Source of the DNA: Branchiostoma lanceolatum
Lineage: Eukaryota > Chordata > Leptocardii > Amphioxiformes > Branchiostomatidae
Length of the DNA stretch: 64,000 nucleotides
NCBI RefSeq assembly: GCF_035083965.1
Contig: NC_089724.1
Coordinates: 30,588,435 to 30,652,434, forward strand
Reading direction: 5' to 3'
The translations under genes and the position numbers were made by a program. The notes below the pieces were generated by a model, which searched no databases, had not been told where the DNA came from, and saw only the letters and a list, made by a program, of their open reading frames with translations. Positions 1 to 12,300 of this stretch are shown here, in pieces (the first letter of the stretch is position 1; each line of letters starts with the position of its first letter).

Positions 1-12
1 ACTGTAGCTTTC

Positions 13-132
13 GCCTACGGCCATATCACGTTGAATACACCCGATCTCGTTCGATCTCGGAAGTTAAGCAACGTCGAGTCCGGTCAGTACTTGGATGGGA
101 GACCGCCTGGGAACACCGGATGCTGTAGGCAT
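13..132 (+). rRNA. 5S ribosomal RNA, first copy in the window
   Basis: This 120-nt gene begins GCCTACGGCCAT and ends GCTGTAGGCAT; the ends pair to form helix I. It closely follows the animal 5S consensus, including the pol III internal control region: box A around AAGTTAAGCAACGTC and box C around AGTACTTGGATGGGAGACC. 5S rRNA is part of the large ribosomal subunit and is transcribed by RNA polymerase III with TFIIIA. The following genes lie at 207-326, 401-520 and so on at 194-bp steps, shifted by small indels. Confidence 0.97.
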
Positions 133-135
133 CTC

Positions 136-151
136 TTTTTATTTTTTTTTT
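136..151 (+). terminator. RNA polymerase III T-run terminator (representative)
   Basis: Directly after the 5S 3' end come T5, one A, then T10. T-runs of four or more end pol III transcripts. The second run varies between about 8 and 12 Ts among units, and copies near 29-31 kb tend to have the longer runs. A further T8 run near 168 could be a back-up terminator. Confidence 0.85.
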
Positions 152-176
152 CCTGTCAATCATTCCATTTTTTTTC

Positions 177-184
177 TATAAGTA
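177..184 (+). promoter_or_regulatory. TATA-like upstream element of the 5S unit (representative)
   Basis: TATAAGTA lies 30 nt upstream of the 5S start at 207 and is kept in nearly every unit. Many invertebrate 5S genes need a TATA-like element near -30 as well as the internal control region. A role here is inferred from position and conservation only. Confidence 0.6.
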
Positions 185-206
185 GCCTAACAAAACTGTA
201 GCTTTC

Positions 207-326
207 GCCTACGGCCATATCACGTTGAATACACCCGATCTCGTTCGATCTCGGAAGTTAAGCAACGTCGAGTCCGGTCAGTACTTGGATGGGAGACCGC
301 CTGGGAACACCGGATGCTGTAGGCAT
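207..326 (+). rRNA. 5S ribosomal RNA, second copy (representative upstream region visible)
   Basis: This copy matches the first one base for base in my reading. It is the first whose complete upstream spacer is inside the window, so it shows the full transcription unit: TATA-like box at 177, gene, and T-run terminator. Confidence 0.97.
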
Positions 327-3300
327 CTCTTTTTATTTTTTTTTTCCTGTCAATCATTCCATTTTTTTTCTATAAGTAGCCTAACAAAACTGTAGCTTTC
401 GCCTACGGCCATATCACGTTGAATACACCCGATCTCGTTCGATCTCGGAAGTTAAGCAACGTCGAGTCCGGTCAGTACTTGGATGGGAGACCGCCTGGGA
501 ACACCGGATGCTGTAGGCATCTCTTTTTATTTTTTTTTTCCTGTCAATCATTCCATTTTTTTTCTATAAGTAGCCTAACAAAACTGTAGCTTTCGCCTAC
601 GGCCATATCACGTTGAATACACCCGATCTCGTTCGATCTCGGAAGTTAAGCAACGTCGAGTCCGGTCAGTACTTGGATGGGAGACCGCCTGGGAACACCG
701 GATGCTGTAGGCATCTCTTTTTATTTTTTTTTTCCTGTCAATCATTCCATTTTTTTTCTATAAGTAGCCTAACAAAACTGTAGCTTTCGCCTACGGCCAT
801 ATCACGTTGAATACACCCGATCTCGTTCGATCTCGGAAGTTAAGCAACGTCGAGTCCGGTCAGTACTTGGATGGGAGACCGCCTGGAACACCGGATGCTG
901 TAGGCATCTCTTTTATTTTTTTTTTCCTGTCAATCATTCCATTTTTTTTCTATAAGTAGCCTAACAAAACTGTAGCTTTCGCCTACGGCCATATCACGTT
1001 GAATACACCCGATCTCGTTCGATCTCGGAAGTTAAGCAACGTCGAGTCCGGTCAGTACTTGGATGGGAGACCGCCTGGGAACACCGGATGCTGTAGGCAT
1101 CTCTTTTTATTTTTTTTTTCCTGTCAATCATTCCATTTTTTTTCTATAAGTAGCCTAACAAAACTGTAGCTTTCGCCTACGGCCATATCACGTTGAATAC
1201 ACCCGATCTCGTTCGATCTCGGAAGTTAAGCAACGTCGAGTCCGGTCAGTACTTGGATGGGAGACCGCCTGGGAACACCGGATGCTGTAGGCATCTCTTT
1301 TTATTTTTTTTTTCCTGTCAATCATTCCATTTTTTTTCTATAAGTAGCCTAACAAAACTGTAGCTTTCGCCTACGGCCATATCACGTTGAATACACCCGA
1401 TCTCGTTCGATCTCGGAAGTTAAGCAACGTCGAGTCCGGTCAGTACTTGGATGGGAGACCGCCTGGGAACACCGGATGCTGTAGGCATCTCTTTTTATTT
1501 TTTTTTTCCTGTCAATCATTCCATTTTTTTTCTATAAGTAGCCTAACAAAACTGTAGCTTTCGCCTACGGCCATATCACGTTGAATACACCCGATCTCGT
1601 TCGATCTCGGAAGTTAAGCAACGTCGAGTCCGGTCAGTACTTGGATGGGAGACCGCCTGGGAACACCGGATGCTGTAGGCATCTCTTTTTATTTTTTTTT
1701 TCCTGTCAATCATTCCATTTTTTTTCTATAAGTAGCCTAACAAAACTGTAGCTTTCGCCTACGGCCATATCACGTTGAATACACCCGATCTCGTTCGATC
1801 TCGGAAGTTAAGCAACGTCGAGTCCGGTCAGTACTTGGATGGGAGACCGCCTGGGAACACCGGATGCTGTAGGCATCTCTTTTTATTTTTTTTTTCCTGT
1901 CAATCATTCCATTTTTTTTCTATAAGTAGCCTAACAAAACTGTAGCTTTCGCCTACGGCCATATCACGTTGAATACACCCGATCTCGTTCGATCTCGGAA
2001 GTTAAGCAACGTCGAGTCCGGTCAGTACTTGGATGGGAGACCGCCTGGAACACCGGATGCTGTAGGCATCTCTTTTTATTTTTTTTTTCCTGTCAATCAT
2101 TCCATTTTTTTTCTATAAGTAGCCTAACAAAACTGTAGCTTTCGCCTACGGCCATATCACGTTGAATACACCCGATCTCGTTCGATCTCGGAAGTTAAGC
2201 AACGTCGAGTCCGGTCAGTACTTGGATGGGAGACCGCCTGGGAACACCGGATGCTGTAGGCATCTCTTTTTATTTTTTTTTCCTGTCAATCATTCCATTT
2301 TTTTCTATAAGTAGCCTAACAAAACTGTAGCTTTCGCCTACGGCCATATCACGTTGAATACACCCGATCTCGTTCGATCTCGGAAGTTAAGCAACGTCGA
2401 GTCCGGTCAGTACTTGATGGGAGACCGCCTGGGAACACCGGATGCTGTAGGCATCTCTTTTTATTTTTTTTTTCTGTCAATCATTCCATTTTTTTTCTAT
2501 AAGTAGCCTAACAAAACTGTAGCTTTCGCCTACGGCCATATCACGTTGAATACACCCGATCTCGTTCGATCTCGGAAGTTAAGCAACGTCGAGTCCGGTC
2601 AGTACTTGGATGGGAGACCGCCTGGGAACACCGGATGCTGTAGGCATCTCTTTTTATTTTTTTTTTCCTGTCAATCATTCCATTTTTTTTCTATAAGTAG
2701 CCTAACAAAACTGTAGCTTTCGCCTACGGCCATATCACGTTGAATACACCCGATCTCGTTCGATCTCGGAAGTTAAGCAACGTCGAGTCCGGTCAGTACT
2801 TGGATGGGAGACCGCCTGGGAACACCGGATGCTGTAGGCATCTCTTTTATTTTTTTTTTCCTGTCAATCATTCCATTTTTTTTCTATAAGTAGCCTAACA
2901 AAACTGTAGCTTTCGCCTACGGCCATATCACGTTGAATACACCCGATCTCGTTCGATCTCGGAAGTTAAGCAACGTCGAGTCCGGTCAGTACTTGGATGG
3001 GAGACCGCCTGGGAACACCGGATGCTGTAGGCATCTCTTTTATTTTTTTTTCTGTCAATCATTCCATTTTTTTTCTATAAGTAGCCTAACAAAACTGTAG
3101 CTTTCGCTACGGCCATATCACGTTGAATACACCGATCTCGTTCGATCTCGGAAGTTAAGCAACGTCGAGTCCGGTCAGTACTTGGATGGGAGACCGCCTG
3201 GGAACACCGGATGCTGTAGGCATCTCTTTTTATTTTTTTTTTCCTGTCAATCATTCCATTTTTTTTCTATAAGTAGCCTAACAAAACTGTAGCTTTCGCC

Positions 3301-6300
3301 TACGGCCATATCACGTTGAATACACCCGATCTCGTTCGATCTCGGAAGTTAAGCAACGTCGAGTCCGGTCAGTACTTGGATGGGAGACCGCCTGGGAACA
3401 CCGGATGCTGTAGGCATCTCTTTTTATTTTTTTTTTCCTGTCAATCATTCCATTTTTTTTCTATAAGTAGCCTAACAAAACTGTAGCTTTCGCCTACGGC
3501 CATATCACGTTGAATACACCCGATCTCGTTCGATCTCGGAAGTTAAGCAACGTCGAGTCCGGTCAGTACTTGGATGGAGACCGCCTGGGAACACCGGATG
3601 CTGTAGGCATCTCTTTTTATTTTTTTTTTCCTGTCAATCATTCCATTTTTTTTCTATAAGTAGCCTAACAAAACTGTAGCTTTCGCCTACGGCCATATCA
3701 CGTTGAATACACCCGATCTCGTTCGATCTCGGAAGTTAAGCAACGTCGAGTCCGGTCAGTACTTGGATGGGAGACCGCCTGGGAACACCGGATGCTGTAG
3801 GCATCTCTTTTATTTTTTTTTCCTGTCAATCATTCCATTTTTTTTCTATAAGTAGCCTAACAAAACTGTAGCTTTCGCCTACGGCCATATCACGTTGAAT
3901 ACACCCGATCTCGTTCGATCTCGGAAGTTAAGCAACGTCGAGTCCGGTCAGTACTTGGATGGGAGACCGCCTGGGAACACCGGATGCTGTAGCATCTCTT
4001 TTATTTTTTTTTTCCTGTCAATCATTCCATTTTTTTTCTATAAGTAGCCTAACAAAACTGTAGCTTTCGCCTACGGCCATATCACGTTGAATACACCCGA
4101 TCTCGTTCGATCTCGGAAGTTAAGCAACGTCGAGTCCGCGTCAGTACTTGGATGGGAGACCGCCTGGGAACACCGGATGCTGTAGGCATCTCTTTTTATT
4201 TTTTTTTTCCTGTCAATCATTCCATTTTTTTTCTATAAGTAGCCTAACAAAACTGTAGCTTTCGCCTACGGCCATATCACTACGGCCATATCACGTTGAA
4301 TACACCCGATCTCGTTCGATCTCGGAAGTTAAGCAACGTCGAGTCCGGTCAGTACTTGGATGGGAGACCGCCTGGGAACACCGGATGCTGTAGGCATCTC
4401 TTTTTATTTTTTTTTCCTGTCAATCATTCCATTTTTTTTCTATAAGTAGCCTAACAAAACTGTAGCTTTCGCCTACGGCCATATCACGTTGAATACACCC
4501 GATCTCGTTCGATCTCGGAAGTTAAGCAACGTCGAGTCCGGTCAGTACTTGGATGGGAGACCGCCTGGGAACACCGGATGCTGTAGGCATCTCTTTTTAT
4601 TTTTTTTTTCCTGTCAATCATTCCATTTTTTTTCTATAAGTAGCCTAACAAAACTGTAGCTTTCGCCTACGGCCATATCACGTTGAATACACCCGATCTC
4701 GTTCGATCTCGGAAGTTAAGCAACGTCGAGTCCGGTCAGTACTTGGATGGGAGACCGCCTGGGAACACCGGATGCTGTAGGCATCTCTTTTTATTTTTTT
4801 TTTCCTGTCAATCATTCCATTTTTTTTCTATAAGTAGCCTAACAAAACTGTAGCTTTCGCCTACGGCCATATCACGTTGAATACACCCGATCTCGTTCGA
4901 TCTCGGAAGTTAAGCAACGTCGAGTCCGGTCAGTACTTGGATGGGAGACCGCCTGGGAACACCGGATGCTGTAGGCATCTCTTTTTATTTTTTTTTTCCT
5001 GTCAATCATTCCATTTTTTTTCTATAAGTAGCCTAACAAAACTGTAGCTTTCGCCTACGGCCATATCACGTTGAATACACCCGATCTCGTTCGATCTCGG
5101 AAGTTAAGCAACGTCGAGTCCGGTCAGTACTTGGATGGGAGACCGCCTGGGAACACCGGATGCTGTAGGCATCTCTTTTTATTTTTTTTTCCTGTCAATC
5201 ATTCCATTTTTTTTCTATAAGTAGCCTAACAAAACTGTAGCTTTCGCCTACGGCCATATCACGTTGAATACACCCGATCTCGTTCGATCTCGGAAGTTAA
5301 GCAACGTCGAGTCCGGTCAGTACTTGGATGGGAGACCGCCTGGGAACACCGGATGCTGTAGGCATCTCTTTTTATTTTTTTTTCCTGTCAATCATTCCAT
5401 TTTTTTTCTATAAGTAGCCTAACAAAACTGTAGCTTTCGCCTACGGCCATATCACGTTGAATACACCCGATCTCGTTCGATCTCGGAAGTTAAGCAACGT
5501 CGAGTCCGGTCAGTACTTGGATGGGAGACCGCCTGGGAACACCGGATGCTGTAGGCATCTCTTTTTATTTTTTTTTTCCTGTCAATCATTCCATTTTTTT
5601 TCTATAAGTAGCCTAACAAAACTGTAGCTTTCGCCTACGGCCATATCACGTTGAATACACCCGATCTCGTTCGATCTCGGAAGTTAAGCAACGTCGAGTC
5701 CGGTCAGTACTTGGATGGGAGACCGCCTGGGAACACCGGATGCTGTAGGCATCTCTTTTTATTTTTTTTTTCCTGTCAATCATTCCATTTTTTTTCTATA
5801 AGTAGCCTAACAAAACTGTAGCTTTCGCCTACGGCCATATCACGTTGAATACACCCGATCTCGTTCGATCTCGGAAGTTAAGCAACGTCGAGTCCGGTCA
5901 GTACTTGGATGGGAGACCGCCTGGGAACACCGGATGCTGTAGGCATCTCTTTTTATTTTTTTTTCCTGTCAATCATTCCATTTTTTTTCTATAAGTAGCC
6001 TAACAAAACTGTAGCTTTCGCCTACGGCCATATCACGTTGAATACACCCGATCTCGTTCGATCTCGGAAGTTAAGCAACGTCGAGTCCGGTCAGTACTTG
6101 GATGGGAGACCGCCTGGGAACACCGGATGCTGTAGGCATCTCTTTTTATTTTTTTTTTCCTGTCAATCATTCCATTTTTTTTCTATAAGTAGCCTAACAA
6201 AACTGTAGCTTTCGCCTACGGCCATATCACGTTGAATACACCCGATCTCGTTCGATCTCGGAAGTTAAGCAACGTCGAGTCCGGTCAGTACTTGGATGGG

Positions 6301-9300
6301 AGACCGCCTGGGAACACCGGATGCTGTAGGCATCTCTTTTTATTTTTTTTTTCCTGTCAATCATTCCATTTTTTTTCTATAAGTAGCCTAACAAAACTGT
6401 AGCTTTCGCCTACGGCCATATCACGTTGAATACACCCGATCTCGTTCGATCTCGGAAGTTAAGCAACGTCGAGTCCGGTCAGTACTTGGATGGGAGACCG
6501 CCTGGGAACACCGGATGCTGTAGGCATCTCTTTTTATTTTTTTTTTCCTGTCAATCATTCCATTTTTTTTCTATAAGTAGCCTAACAAAACTGTAGCTTT
6601 CGCCTACGGCCATATCACGTTGAATACACCCGATCTCGTTCGATCTCGGAAGTTAAGCAACGTCGAGTCCGGTCAGTACTTGGATGGGAGACCGCCTGGG
6701 AACACCGGATGCTGTAGGCATCTCTTTTTATTTTTTTTTTCCTGTCAATCATTCCATTTTTTTTCTATAAGTAGCCTAACAAAACTGTAGCTTTCGCCTA
6801 CGGCCATATCACGTTGAATACACCCGATCTCGTTCGATCTCGGAAGTTAAGCAACGTCGAGTCCGGTCAGTACTTGGATGGGAGACCGCCTGGGAACACC
6901 GGATGCTGTAGGCATCTCTTTTTATTTTTTTTTTCCTGTCAATCATTCCATTTTTTTTCTATAAGTAGCCTAACAAAACTGTAGCTTTCGCCTACGGCCA
7001 TATCACGTTGAATACACCCGATCTCGTTCGATCTCGGAAGTTAAGCAACGTCGAGTCCGGTCAGTACTTGGATGGGAGACCGCCTGGGAACACCGGATGC
7101 TGTAGGCATCTCTTTTTATTTTTTTTTTCCTGTCAATCATTCCATTTTTTTTCTATAAGTAGCCTAACAAAACTGTAGCTTTCGCCTACGGCCATATCAC
7201 GTTGAATACACCCGATCTCGTTCGATCTCGGAAGTTAAGCAACGTCGAGTCCGGTCAGTACTTGGATGGGAGACCGCCTGGGAACACCGGATGCTGTAGG
7301 CATCTCTTTTTATTTTTTTTTTCCTGTCAATCATTCCATTTTTTTTCTATAAGTAGCCTAACAAAACTGTAGCTTTCGCCTACGGCCATATCACGTTGAA
7401 TACACCCGATCTCGTTCGATCTCGGAAGTTAAGCAACGTCGAGTCCGGTCAGTACTTGGATGGGAGACCGCCTGGGAACACCGGATGCTGTAGGCATCTC
7501 TTTTTATTTTTTTTTTCCTGTCAATCATTCCATTTTTTTTCTATAAGTAGCCTAACAAAACTGTAGCTTTCGCCTACGGCCATATCACGTTGAATACACC
7601 CGATCTCGTTCGATCTCGGAAGTTAAGCAACGTCGAGTCCGGTCAGTACTTGGATGGGAGACCGCCTGGGAACACCGGATGCTGTAGGCATCTCTTTTTA
7701 TTTTTTTTTTCCTGTCAATCATTCCATTTTTTTTCTATAAGTAGCCTAACAAAACTGTAGCTTTCGCCTACGGCCATATCACGTTGAATACACCCGATCT
7801 CGTTCGATCTCGGAAGTTAAGCAACGTCGAGTCCGGTCAGTACTTGGATGGGAGACCGCCTGGGAACACCGGATGCTGTAGGCATCTCTTTTTATTTTTT
7901 TTTTCCTGTCAATCATTCCATTTTTTTTCTATAAGTAGCCTAACAAAACTGTAGCTTTCGCCTACGGCCATATCACGTTGAATACACCCGATCTCGTTCG
8001 ATCTCGGAAGTTAAGCAACGTCGAGTCCGGTCAGTACTTGGATGGGAGACCGCCTGGGAACACCGGATGCTGTAGGCATCTCTTTTTATTTTTTTTTTCC
8101 TGTCAATCATTCCATTTTTTTCTATAAGTAGCCTAACAAAACTGTAGCTTTCGCCTACGGCCATATCACGTTGAATACACCCGATCTCGTTCGATCTCGG
8201 AAGTTAAGCAACGTCGAGTCCGGTCAGTACTTGGATGGGAGACCGCCTGGGAACACCGGATGCTGTAGGCATCTCTTTTTATTTTTTTTTTCCTGTCAAT
8301 CATTCCATTTTTTTTCTATAAGTAGCCTAACAAAACTGTAGCTTTCGCCTACGGCCATATCACGTTGAATACACCCGATCTCGTTCGATCTCGGAAGTTA
8401 AGCAACGTCGAGTCCGGTCAGTACTTGGATGGGAGACCGCCTGGGAACACCGGATGCTGTAGGCATCTCTTTTTATTTTTTTTTTCCTGTCAATCATTCC
8501 ATTTTTTTTCTATAAGTAGCCTAACAAAACTGTAGCTTTCGCCTACGGCCATATCACGTTGAATACACCCGATCTCGTTCGATCTCGGAAGTTAAGCAAC
8601 GTCGAGTCCGGTCAGTACTTGGATGGGAGACCGCCTGGGAACACCGGATGCTGTAGGCATCTCTTTTTATTTTTTTTTTCCTGTCAATCATTCCATTTTT
8701 TTTCTATAAGTAGCCTAACAAAACTGTAGCTTTCGCCTACGGCCATATCACGTTGAATACACCCGATCTCGTTCGATCTCGGAAGTTAAGCAACGTCGAG
8801 TCCGGTCAGTACTTGGATGGGAGACCGCCTGGGAACACCGGATGCTGTAGGCATCTCTTTTTATTTTTTTTTTCCTGTCAATCATTCCATTTTTTTTCTA
8901 TAAGTAGCCTAACAAACTGTAGCTTTCGCCTACGGCCATATCACGTTGAATACACCCGATCTCGTTCGATCTCGGAAGTTAAGCAACGTCGAGTCCGGTC
9001 AGTACTTGGATGGGAGACCGCCTGGGAACACCGGATGCTGTAGGCATCTCTTTTTATTTTTTTTTTCCTGTCAATCATTCCATTTTTTTTCTATAAGTAG
9101 CCTAACAAAACTGTAGCTTTCGCCTACGGCCATATCACGTTGAATACACCCGATCTCGTTCGATCTCGGAAGTTAAGCAACGTCGAGTCCGGTCAGTACT
9201 TGGATGGGAGACCGCCTGGGAACACCGGATGCTGTAGGCATCTCTTTTTATTTTTTTTTCCTGTCAATCATTCCATTTTTTTTCTATAAGTAGCCTAACA

Positions 9301-12300
9301 AAACTGTAGCTTTCGCCTACGGCCATATCACGTTGAATACACCCGATCTCGTTCGATCTCGGAAGTTAAGCAACGTCGAGTCCGGTCAGTACTTGGATGG
9401 GAGACCGCCTGGGAACACCGGATGCTGTAGGCATCTCTTTTTATTTTTTTTTCCTGTCAATCATTCCATTTTTTTTCTATAAGTAGCCTAACAAAACTGT
9501 AGCTTTCGCCTACGGCCATATCACGTTGAATACACCCGATCTCGTTCGATCTCGGAAGTTAAGCAACGTCGAGTCCGGTCAGTACTTGGATGGGAGACCG
9601 CCTGGGAACACCGGATGCTGTAGGCATCTCTTTTTATTTTTTTTTTCCTGTCAATCATTCCATTTTTTTTCTATAAGTAGCCTAACAAAACTGTAGCTTT
9701 CGCCTACGGCCATATCACGTTGAATACACCCGATCTCGTTCGATCTCGGAAGTTAAGCAACGTCGAGTCCGGTCAGTACTTGGATGGGAGACCGCCTGGG
9801 AACACCGGATGCTGTAGGCATCTCTTTTTATTTTTTTTTTCCTGTCAATCATTCCATTTTTTTTCTATAAGTAGCCTAACAAAACTGTAGCTTTCGCCTA
9901 CGGCCATATCACGTTGAATACACCCGATCTCGTTCGATCTCGGAAGTTAAGCAACGTCGAGTCCGGTCAGTACTTGGATGGGAGACCGCCTGGGAACACC
10001 GGATGCTGTAGGCATCTCTTTTTATTTTTTTTTCCTGTCAATCATTCCATTTTTTTTCTATAAGTAGCCTAACAAAACTGTAGCTTTCGCCTACGGCCAT
10101 ATCACGTTGAATACACCCGATCTCGTTCGATCTCGGAAGTTAAGCAACGTCGAGTCCGGTCAGTACTTGGATGGGAGACCGCCTGGGAACACCGGATGCT
10201 GTAGGCATCTCTTTTTATTTTTTTTTTCCTGTCAATCATTCCATTTTTTTTCTATAAGTAGCCTAACAAAACTGTAGCTTTCGCCTACGGCCATATCACG
10301 TTGAATACACCCGATCTCGTTCGATCTCGGAAGTTAAGCAACGTCGAGTCCGGTCAGTACTTGGATGGGAGACCGCCTGGGAACACCGGATGCTGTAGGC
10401 ATCTCTTTTTATTTTTTTTTTCCTGTCAATCATTCCATTTTTTTTCTATAAGTAGCCTAACAAAACTGTAGCTTTCGCCTACGGCCATATCACGTTGAAT
10501 ACACCCGATCTCGTTCGATCTCGGAAGTTAAGCAACGTCGAGTCCGGTCAGTACTTGGATGGGAGACCGCCTGGGAACACCGGATGCTGTAGGCATCTCT
10601 TTTTATTTTTTTTTTCCTGTCAATCATTCCATTTTTTTCTATAAGTAGCCTAACAAAACTGTAGCTTTCGCCTACGGCCATATCACGTTGAATACACCCG
10701 ATCTCGTTCGATCTCGGAAGTTAAGCAACGTCGAGTCCGGTCAGTACTTGGATGGGAGACCGCCTGGGAACACCGGATGCTGTAGGCATCTCTTTTTATT
10801 TTTTTTTTCCTGTCAATCATTCCATTTTTTTTCTATAAGTAGCCTAACAAAACTGTAGCTTTCGCCTACGGCCATATCACGTTGAATACACCCGATCTCG
10901 TTCGATCTCGGAAGTTAAGCAACGTCGAGTCCGGTCAGTACTTGGATGGGAGACCGCCTGGGAACACCGGATGCTGTAGGCATCTCTTTTTATTTTTTTT
11001 TTCCTGTCAATCATTCCATTTTTTTTCTATAAGTAGCCTAACAAAACTGTAGCTTTCGCCTACGGCCATATCACGTTGAATACACCCGATCTCGTTCGAT
11101 CTCGGAAGTTAAGCAACGTCGAGTCCGGTCAGTACTTGGATGGGAGACCGCCTGGGAACACCGGATGCTGTAGGCATCTCTTTTTATTTTTTTTTCCTGT
11201 CAATCATTCCATTTTTTTTCTATAAGTAGCCTAACAAAACTGTAGCTTTCGCCTACGGCCATATCACGTTGAATACACCCGATCTCGTTCGATCTCGGAA
11301 GTTAAGCAACGTCGAGTCCGGTCAGTACTTGGATGGGAGACCGCCTGGGAACACCGGATGCTGTAGGCATCTCTTTTATTTTTTTTTTCCTGTCAATCAT
11401 TCCATTTTTTTTCTATAAGTAGCCTAACAAAACTGTAGCTTTCGCCTACGGCCATATCACGTTGAATACACCCGATCTCGTTCGATCTCGGAAGTTAAGC
11501 AACGTCGAGTCCGGTCAGTACTTGGATGGGAGACCGCCTGGGAACACCGGATGCTGTAGGCATCTCTTTTTATTTTTTTTTTCCTGTCAATCATTCCATT
11601 TTTTTTCTATAAGTAGCCTAACAAAACTGTAGCTTTCGCCTACGGCCATATCACGTTGAATACACCCGATCTCGTTCGATCTCGGAAGTTAAGCAACGTC
11701 GAGTCCGGTCAGTACTTGGATGGGAGACCGCCTGGGAACACCGGATGCTGTAGGCATCTCTTTTTATTTTTTTTTCCTGTCAATCATTCCATTTTTTTTC
11801 TATAAGTAGCCTAACAAAACTGTAGCTTTCGCCTACGGCCATATCACGTTGAATACACCCGATCTCGTTCGATCTCGGAAGTTAAGCAACGTCGAGTCCG
11901 GTCAGTACTTGGATGGGAGACCGCCTGGGAACACCGGATGCTGTAGGCATCTCTTTTTATTTTTTTTTCCTGTCAATCATTCCATTTTTTTTTCTATAAG
12001 TAGCCTAACAAAACTGTAGCTTTCGCCTACGGCCATATCACGTTGAATACACCCGATCTCGTTCGATCTCGGAAGTTAAGCAACGTCGAGTCCGGTCAGT
12101 ACTTGGATGGGAGACCGCCTGGGAACACCGGATGCTGTAGGCATCTCTTTTTATTTTTTTTTTCCTGTCAATCATTCCATTTTTTTTCTATAAGTAGCCT
12201 AACAAAACTGTAGCTTTCGCCTACGGCCATATCACGTTGAATACACCCGATCTCGTTCGATCTCGGAAGTTAAGCAACGTCGAGTCCGGTCAGTACTTGG

